A stretch of DNA of 16,967 bases, from the NCBI GenBank assembly GCA_021808875.1, contig JAKBAU010000041.1, positions 1-16,967 on the forward strand, given 5' to 3'. Positions 11,734 to 16,967 of the stretch are shown here, piece after piece (position 1 is the stretch's first letter; each line of letters starts with the position of its first letter). Source of the stretch: Pseudomonadota bacterium. GTDB taxonomy: Bacteria; Pseudomonadota; Alphaproteobacteria; Micropepsales; Micropepsaceae. A model generated the notes under the pieces. That model worked only from the letters and a program-made list of their open reading frames with translations. It was not told the origin of the DNA and did no database searches. The position numbers and the translations under genes were made by a program.

Positions 11734-13473
11734 ATGGCTGAGGAGAACGACTTCCAGCCCCGGCCAGGCCGCATCCGCTCCTCGCGCAGCCAGCGGGCAA
11801 AGCCCTTCATCGCCCAGGCGCTCGCCGCTGCCCAACGCGCCGGCGGGGGCGTCTCGCGCCAAGGTCTGCTCCGCCGTGGCAGCCGCTCGACCTTTGGCCG
11901 TGGCCGTGCCGCCAGCGTCCGGGCGAACCATCTGCTGACCGGCCGCTCCCGCCTGGTGACGGTGAAGGCCCGCGTCGTCCGGCACACCGCGCGATCGGCG
12001 CCGCTCGGCGCCCATCTCGGCTACCTGCGACGCGAGGGCGTCACCCGGGACGGGGAGAAGGCCAGGCTGTTCGGTCCGGAGACCGAGGACGCCGATCCCA
12101 AGGTGTTCGCGGAGCGCTCCCAGGGCGACCGCCATCACTTCCGCTTCATCGTGTCGCCGGAGGATGCTCCGGAAATCGCCGACCTCAAGGGCTATGCCCG
12201 CGAGTTGGTCGGCCAGATGGAAAAGGATCTTGGCACCAAACTCGACTGGGTCGCCGTCGATCACTGGAACACCCAGCATCCCCACGTCCACATCATCGTG
12301 CGCGGCGTGGCCGACGATGGCCAGGACCTCATCATCTCCCGCGACTACATCAAGGAGGGCATGCGCGCCCGCGCCCAGGACCTGGTCACGCAGGAGTTGG
12401 GACTGCGCAGTGATCTCGATATCCGCCACGCGCTGGAGCGTCAGGTAGAGGCCGAGCGCTGGACCCAGCTCGACCGGCAGCTTGCTCGCGACGCGGATCG
12501 TCACGGCGTCATCGATCTCGCACCAGATTCAGGACACCCGTCCGATCCGTACCATACGCTCAAGGTCGGGCGGCTGCGGCATCTGGAGAGCCTCGGTCTC
12601 GCCCATCAGATCGGAGCCGGCCAGTGGGCCATGGACGAGGCGGCCGAGACCACGCTCCGTGAACTCGGCGAGCGCGGCGACATCATCAAGCGGATACATC
12701 GGGGCTTGCGAGAGCACGGTATCGAGCGCGCGGCCGGGAGCTATGTGCTCGCCGGCGAGAGCCTCGACGTGCCCGTCATCGGTCGGCTGGTCGATCGCGG
12801 CCTCGACGACGAGTTGAAAGGCACCGCCTATACCGTCATCGACGGCGTCGACGGCCGCACCCACCACATCAAATTCCCCGACCTCGACGCCACCGGCGAC
12901 AGCGCGCCCGGCTCGATCGTCGAGCTGAGGAAGTTCGACGACGCGCAAGGGCGTCGCCGCGTCGCGCTCGCCGTGCGGTCGGACCTCGCCATCGAGGATC
13001 AGGTGACGGCCAGCGGCGCGACTTGGCTCGACCGCCAAGCGGTCTCGCGTGATCTGGTCGACCTTAGCCAGACGGGCTTCGGCGCCGAGGTCCGCGATGC
13101 GCTGGAGCGGCGGGCCGACCAGCTCATCGAGCAGGGGCTGGCTGAGCGACAGGCGCGGGGCATCACCTTCTCCCAGGGCCTGATCGGCACGCTCCGCCGC
13201 CGGGAAATCGAAGCCTTGGGCGAGCGGCTTGCGGCCGAGACGGGCCAGACCTTCAACCAGGTGGCCTCCGGCGAGTACGTCGCCGGATCATACCGTCAGC
13301 GCCTCGCGCTCGCCTCCGGCCGGTTCGCCATGATCGACGACGGCCTCGGCTTTCAACTCGTGCCCTGGACCCCATCGCTTGAGAAACAGCTCGGCCGCCA
13401 CGTCTCCGGCGTCGCCCGCGATGATGGCGGCGTCGACTGGGGCTTCGGCCGCAATCGGGGGCTGGGGATATAG
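11734..13473 (+). CDS. rlxS: DUF3363-type relaxase (RlxS-like)
   Basis: A 579-aa protein; ATG 11734 with GAGG 6 nt upstream. A TTG 15 nt earlier is less likely. The basic N-terminus (RIRSSRSQRAKPF, a VSRQGLLRRGSRSTFGRGRAA stretch) leads to a VirD2-like HUH relaxase domain with three metal-binding histidines in QHPHVHIIV (His182, 184, 186). Tyr97 in HLGYLRREGV is a candidate nucleophile. The C-terminal 350 residues are the DUF3363 region and end in the usual GRNRGLGI. It should nick one strand at oriT, stay covalently bound to the 5' end and be handed to TraG. It matches RlxS of ICEMlSym(R7A) in type and order. Its leader is now cut off from the upstream tra operon by the IS, so its expression may have changed. 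Confidence 0.88.
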   Translation: MAEENDFQPRPGRIRSSRSQRAKPFIAQALAAAQRAGGGVSRQGLLRRGSRSTFGRGRAASVRANHLLTGRSRLVTVKARVVRHTARSAPLGAHLGYLRREGVTRDGEKARLFGPETEDADPKVFAERSQGDRHHFRFIVSPEDAPEIADLKGYARELVGQMEKDLGTKLDWVAVDHWNTQHPHVHIIVRGVADDGQDLIISRDYIKEGMRARAQDLVTQELGLRSDLDIRHALERQVEAERWTQLDRQLARDADRHGVIDLAPDSGHPSDPYHTLKVGRLRHLESLGLAHQIGAGQWAMDEAAETTLRELGERGDIIKRIHRGLREHGIERAAGSYVLAGESLDVPVIGRLVDRGLDDELKGTAYTVIDGVDGRTHHIKFPDLDATGDSAPGSIVELRKFDDAQGRRRVALAVRSDLAIEDQVTASGATWLDRQAVSRDLVDLSQTGFGAEVRDALERRADQLIEQGLAERQARGITFSQGLIGTLRRREIEALGERLAAETGQTFNQVASGEYVAGSYRQRLALASGRFAMIDDGLGFQLVPWTPSLEKQLGRHVSGVARDDGGVDWGFGRNRGLGI

Positions 13474-13488
13474 GGATCGTAAATATCG

Positions 13489-13524
13489 CCCGGGTAAAAT
13501 TGACTTCCTATTTTTCCCGGGTAA
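13489..13524. promoter_or_regulatory. Paired CCCGGGTAA operator-like sites before the cargo
   Basis: CCCGGGTAA occurs at 13489-13497 and 13516-13524, 27 bp apart, each around a palindromic CCCGGG core in an AT-rich setting unlike the surrounding DNA. The right copy reads TTTCCCGGGTAA, one base from a perfect TTACCCGGGTAA palindrome. It lies 30 nt before the first cargo gene and is probably the binding site of a repressor encoded elsewhere. Confidence 0.5.
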
Positions 13525-13553
13525 TAATAGCCCCCCTCACAGGGTGTGTGGTG

Positions 13554-14198
13554 ATGTCCGACGAAGCCTCAAAATCTTGCACCGCGTTCGAAGGCGAGCA
13601 TCTGCTCCTGAGAGGACCACTCCTCGAGGTGGCGCTGGCGGTCAAAACAGCGATCGACTCGGGTGCTTCGACGCCGATCCTCGTGTTCGACGACCAGACG
13701 GGCCAGGTCGTCGACCTGGATCTTCGTGGCACGAAGGCGAACATCATCGGCAGGCTGTCGGGTCCGCGTCAGACGTTCGCGGGTCGGTATCGATCCGCGT
13801 CAACAGAATCAGCCAAATCTTCGAGCGACGATCCAGAACCGAGAGGTCGAGGGCGGCCCAGGTTGGGTGTGGTCTCGCGCGAGGTGACGCTCCTGCCAAG
13901 GCATTGGGACTGGTTGGCCTCGCAACCGGCAGGCGCCTCGGCCGCCTTGAGGCGGCTCGTTGACGACGCGAGGCGAACGGCTGGTCGCAGCGCGAGCCGT
14001 CGCGCCGCCCAGGAGGCGGCCTATCACTTCATGCTGGCGATGGCCGGGGATCGGCCGGGCTACGAGGAGGCGACACGCGCGCTCTTCGCCGACGACCGAT
14101 CAAAACTTGAGCAGTCGATCGCGGCGTGGCCGGACGCCATCCGGGCTCACATTTTGGTCTTGGCCTTCGGGGCCCGGGCCACTTCACGCAATTCTTGA
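13554..14198 (+). CDS. DUF2239 family protein
   Basis: A 214-aa protein recognised as DUF2239 by the N-terminal FDDQTGQVVDLDLRG segment and the strongly conserved GRGRPRLGVVSREVTLLPRHWDWLA followed by GASAALRRLVDDARR. The role of the family is unknown. The central RGRPKLG-like block resembles DNA-binding or regulatory motifs, but that is speculative. It is the first gene of a three-gene cassette lying between the relaxase and coupling-protein genes. An upstream TTG at 13500 would place the operator sites inside the gene, so ATG 13554 is preferred; no strong Shine-Dalgarno is seen. Confidence 0.8.
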   Translation: MSDEASKSCTAFEGEHLLLRGPLLEVALAVKTAIDSGASTPILVFDDQTGQVVDLDLRGTKANIIGRLSGPRQTFAGRYRSASTESAKSSSDDPEPRGRGRPRLGVVSREVTLLPRHWDWLASQPAGASAALRRLVDDARRTAGRSASRRAAQEAAYHFMLAMAGDRPGYEEATRALFADDRSKLEQSIAAWPDAIRAHILVLAFGARATSRNS

Positions 14199-14210
14199 AC
14201 GGAGGACACC

Positions 14211-14657
14211 ATGACCGTGCACGTCAGCGGCCCGCACCTTGAGCCGACGCAACAATCCGGCATGCGTTTTATACAGCGCGGCATCGATAGCCCCGTGTTC
14301 ATGCTCAACCTGCTGCGGTTTCGAGCGACGGCGGACTACACCGATCATCCCGACCTAGCGCCAACGACTCCGATCAGCGGCGCGGAGGCTTTCGACAGGT
14401 ACGTCGAGCATACGCTCCCCTTCCTGCGCGAAAGCGGTGGCGATGTCGTTTTCCTGGGTGCCGGCGGATCCTTCCTGATCGGCCCAGATAATGAACGATG
14501 GGATTTGGCGATGCTCATCCGCCAGAGCAGCGTGGCTTCCTTTCTCGGCTTCGCCACGCACGATGCTTACCGAGCGGGGCTCGGCCACCGCACGGCCGCC
14601 ATTGAAGACTCTCGCCTTCTTCCCTTGATCGAACTGCCCTTGCCGGCTCTATCTTGA
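14211..14657 (+). CDS. DUF1330-like / dimeric alpha-beta barrel protein
   Basis: A 148-aa protein; ATG 14211 with GGAGG 5 nt upstream, 12 bp after the DUF2239 gene. The VFMLNLLRFR strand, a GAEAFDRYVEHTLPFLRESGGDVVFLGAG block and RWDLAMLIRQSSVASFLGFATHDAY follow the pattern of DUF1330/antibiotic-monooxygenase-like small barrels. In these, MLNLLRF and FL-x-DPEY-like segments line the dimer core. No cofactor site is visible. It probably acts with the downstream hydrolase in a small detoxification or degradation step; that is inferred from operon linkage only. Confidence 0.6.
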   Translation: MTVHVSGPHLEPTQQSGMRFIQRGIDSPVFMLNLLRFRATADYTDHPDLAPTTPISGAEAFDRYVEHTLPFLRESGGDVVFLGAGGSFLIGPDNERWDLAMLIRQSSVASFLGFATHDAYRAGLGHRTAAIEDSRLLPLIELPLPALS

Positions 14658-14668
14658 CGGAGTGACCT

Positions 14669-15583
14669 ATGCCCATCGTGAGCGCCAACGGCATCGAGCT
14701 CGCCTACGACAGTTTCGGCGACGAGAGCGGTCCAGCCATCCTGTTGATCAGCGGGCTTGGCACCCAGATGATCCGTTGGATGACGCCATTTTGCGTGGAC
14801 CTCGCCAACCGCGGCTATCGTGTTGTCCGCTTCGACAACCGTGATTCCGGTCGCTCGACGCACTTCACCCAATCTGTGCCCCCCGATCTCGGCGCGCTGG
14901 GCGCGGCGCTCGCCGCCGGCCAGCGGCCCGATGTGCCCTACAGCCTCTACGACATGGCTGCGGACGCCATGGGATTGTTGGATGTCCTGTCGATCGCGCA
15001 CGCCCACGTCGTCGGGCGCTCGATGGGCGGGATGATCGCGCAGGTCATGGCAAGCGAATATCCTGATCGGGTTTTGTCCCTCACCTCGATCATGTCGAGC
15101 ACAGGCAATCCATCCCTTCCTCAGGCTGCACCCGAGGTGATGGCGGCGATGATGCGGCCCGGGCCAGACCCCTTCTCAGACGAGGAGGGCTTCCTCGCTC
15201 ATAGCTCGGCCGTCGCGCGTCTATTCGCCGGAACCGAACATCCGTTTGACGAAGACGAGCATAGGAGGCTTGTGCGGGAAGAACTCCGGCGCGGTTACGA
15301 CCCAACCGCAGCGGCACGACAGATCGCCGCGATGGCGGTGGCCGGCGACCGGCGTTCGCGCCTGGCGACGATCACGGCGCCGACGCTCATAATCCACGGA
15401 AAGGACGATCCTCTAATCCCTCCGGCCTGCGGCGAGGATACCGCCGCCTCGGTCCCTCATTCCGAGCTGATGATGCTAGATGGCATGGGGCACGAGCTGC
15501 CACCCAGATTGTACGCAATGGTGGCGGTCGCAATCCAACGGACGGCAGAAGCTGCGCAAGGCGGCGCGCCTATCGTGCCTTAG
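14669..15583 (+). CDS. Alpha/beta-fold hydrolase
   Basis: A 304-aa protein; ATG 14669 with GGAG about 7 nt upstream, 11 bp after the previous gene. It has a complete alpha/beta hydrolase layout: oxyanion-side LLISGLGTQM, RFDNRDSGRS, nucleophile elbow GRSMGG (Ser118), acid in HGKDDPLIP (Asp247 likely) and His275 in DGMGHELP. The pattern is that of small esterases and C-C or lactone hydrolases; the substrate cannot be told from sequence. All catalytic residues are present, so it should be active. It ends the cargo cassette and no clear terminator follows. Confidence 0.88.
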   Translation: MPIVSANGIELAYDSFGDESGPAILLISGLGTQMIRWMTPFCVDLANRGYRVVRFDNRDSGRSTHFTQSVPPDLGALGAALAAGQRPDVPYSLYDMAADAMGLLDVLSIAHAHVVGRSMGGMIAQVMASEYPDRVLSLTSIMSSTGNPSLPQAAPEVMAAMMRPGPDPFSDEEGFLAHSSAVARLFAGTEHPFDEDEHRRLVREELRRGYDPTAAARQIAAMAVAGDRRSRLATITAPTLIIHGKDDPLIPPACGEDTAASVPHSELMMLDGMGHELPPRLYAMVAVAIQRTAEAAQGGAPIVP

Positions 15584-15739
15584 CATGGTTGCCTCCGAAA
15601 CCTGGACTAATCGTCACCTCATTCCTTACGCGCATTCAAATCTTTTTGCGCCACGGCACGCTTGGCTTGTCGTTCACAAATCTCGGACTTGAAATTCCCG
15701 GATCTTCTCGACGACTTCTTCGAGTTGAAGGGAAATTCA

Positions 15740-16967
15740 ATGCCCACCACCAAAATTCTCTGGGGCCAAGTCATCACCGTCTTCGGGATCGTCCTCTTGA
15801 CGATCTGGTCAGCGACGGAATGGACCGCATGGCGGCTCGGCTTTCAGCCCGAGCTTGGGCGGCCTTGGTTCGAGATCCTGCACTTCCCGTTTTACCTGCC
15901 ACCTGCCTTCTTCTGGTGGTGGTACGCCTACGATGCCTATGCGCCCTCGATCTTCATCGAGGGCGCCTACATCGCGGCGTCGGGCGGGCTCATCGCAGCG
16001 GCCGTCGCCATCGGCATGTCAGTCTGGCGCGCGCGGGAGGCGAAGAACATCGAGACCTACGGCTCCGCGCGCTGGGCGCAGCCCAAGGAGATCGAGGAAG
16101 CCGGCTTGCTCGGTCCCGATGGCGTGGTGCTGGGCCGCTACGACCGCAGCTATCTGCGCCATGATGGCCCGGAGCATGTGCTGTGCTTCGCGCCTACCCG
16201 CAGCGGCAAGGGCGTCGGCCTCGTCATCCCGACGCTCTTGACCTGGCCGGGTTCGGCGATCGTCCACGACATCAAGGGCGAGAACTGGCAGCTCACCGCG
16301 GGCTTTCGCGCGCAGCACGGCCGCGTGCTGCTGTTCGATCCAACCAATGCGAAGTCGTCAGCCTACAATCCGCTGCTCGAGGTCCGCCGCGGCGAATGGG
16401 AGGTGCGCGACGTCCAGAACATCGCCGACATCCTGGTCGACCCGGAAGGCAGCCTGGAGAAGCGCAATCACTGGGAGAAGACCAGCCACGCGCTGCTGGT
16501 CGGCGCGATCCTGCACGTCCTCTACGCCGAAGAGGACAAGACGCTCGCCGGCGTCGCCGCCTTTCTGTCCGATCCGAAGCGGCCGATCGAGTCGACACTG
16601 GCCGCGATGATGAAGACCTCCCATCTCGGCGAGGCTGGTGTCCACCCCGTTGTCGCGTCGGCGGCCCGCGAGCTCTTGAACAAGTCCGGCAACGAACGCT
16701 CCGGCGTGCTCTCAACCGCCATGTCGTTTCTCGGGCTCTATCGCGATCCCGTCGTCGCCGAAGTGACGCGCCGGTGTGACTGGCGGATCGGCGACATCGT
16801 GGCAGGCGATCGGCCGACCACCCTTTACCTCGTCGTGCCCCCATCCGACATCAATCGCACCAAGCCGCTGATCCGCCTGATCCTCAACCAGATCGGCCGG
16901 CGGCTCACCGAGGACCTGCTGGCCAAGGCGGGCCGTCGGCGGCTTCTCCTGATGCTCGACGAATTTC
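15740..16967 (+). CDS. traG: VirD4/TraG-type coupling protein, 5' part
   Basis: Incomplete: the window ends after 409 codons. ATG 15740 has GAAGGGAA 5 nt upstream. Two N-terminal membrane helices (about residues 9-29 and 72-94) precede the ATPase domain, with Walker A PTRSGKGVG at residues 152-160 and a Walker B-like LLLMLDEF at the cut end. GSARWAQPKEI, VHDIKGENWQLTAGFR, LFDPTNAKSSAYNPL and GLYRDPVVAEVT are typical of TraG. It is the inner-membrane T4SS coupling protein that recruits the relaxase-DNA complex. In the usual order it follows the relaxase gene directly; here a 2.1-kb cassette intervenes. Confidence 0.92.
   Translation, partial: MPTTKILWGQVITVFGIVLLTIWSATEWTAWRLGFQPELGRPWFEILHFPFYLPPAFFWWWYAYDAYAPSIFIEGAYIAASGGLIAAAVAIGMSVWRAREAKNIETYGSARWAQPKEIEEAGLLGPDGVVLGRYDRSYLRHDGPEHVLCFAPTRSGKGVGLVIPTLLTWPGSAIVHDIKGENWQLTAGFRAQHGRVLLFDPTNAKSSAYNPLLEVRRGEWEVRDVQNIADILVDPEGSLEKRNHWEKTSHALLVGAILHVLYAEEDKTLAGVAAFLSDPKRPIESTLAAMMKTSHLGEAGVHPVVASAARELLNKSGNERSGVLSTAMSFLGLYRDPVVAEVTRRCDWRIGDIVAGDRPTTLYLVVPPSDINRTKPLIRLILNQIGRRLTEDLLAKAGRRRLLLMLDEF

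Noticed and set aside
11256..11741. Plus-strand ORF downstream of the transposase
   Set aside because: It runs from IS non-coding DNA through the IS end into the oriT region. Composition is unlike a protein and no ribosome binding site stands out.
11194..12504. 436-aa minus-strand ORF across the IS right end and the relaxase gene
   Set aside because: It crosses the IS boundary and opposes the HUH motif region of the relaxase, so it cannot be an ancestral gene of either unit.
15589..16164. ORF overlapping the start of the coupling-protein gene in another frame
   Set aside because: The correct frame from 15740 has membrane helices, Walker A and TraG motifs. This frame is Arg-rich and has none.

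Overview
The window is about 17 kb of GC-rich DNA from an alphaproteobacterium, most likely Hyphomicrobiales or Sphingomonadales. This is inferred from codon use and gene families; no chromosomal marker gene is present. It reads as the regulatory, excision, replication and DNA-processing core of an integrative and conjugative element (ICE) related to the ICEMlSym(R7A)/tripartite-ICE family of Mesorhizobium. The integrase, att sites, quorum-sensing genes and most of the mating-pore genes are not in the window.

Layout. Positions 1-3160 hold accessory backbone genes: a DUF2493 protein, a 55-aa protein, a small membrane protein and a DUF736 protein. Parts of one leader sequence recur upstream of the DUF2493 and DUF736 genes. 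Positions 3262-5145 are the control module: an XRE regulator, a QseC-like XRE regulator on the minus strand, a divergent QseM-like DUF2285 antiactivator, and an FseA-like activator split over two frames that join by a +1 shift at a TTTT slip site. Positions 5357-9770 form one dense operon: an RdfS-like excisionase, a RepA-type replication initiator, ParA, a small ribbon-helix-helix protein, a DUF2840 protein, TraF signal peptidase, a second DUF736 protein and a lytic transglycosylase. The 3' end of repA carries a consensus DnaA box, three 17-bp iteron-like repeats and an AT-rich stretch, so an origin is probably embedded in the gene.

Positions 9771-11733 were probably the transfer-origin and relaxase-leader region. 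An IS110-family element of IS1111-like layout has inserted between two 12-bp arms of an inverted repeat, in what I infer to be oriT. The DUF3363/RlxS-type relaxase follows (11734-13473). A three-gene cargo cassette (DUF2239 protein, DUF1330-like protein, alpha/beta hydrolase) lies between the relaxase and the VirD4/TraG coupling protein, which runs off the right edge.

How it should work, by analogy with ICEMlSym(R7A): QseC sets QseM levels, QseM blocks FseA, and FseA (made only when ribosomes shift frame) turns on rdfS and the operon behind it. That promotes excision, possible replication and partition of the circle, and transfer by relaxase and TraG. The IS insertion may have disabled or rewired the transfer step. 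All assignments were made by reading the sequence and recalling families; no database search was run.
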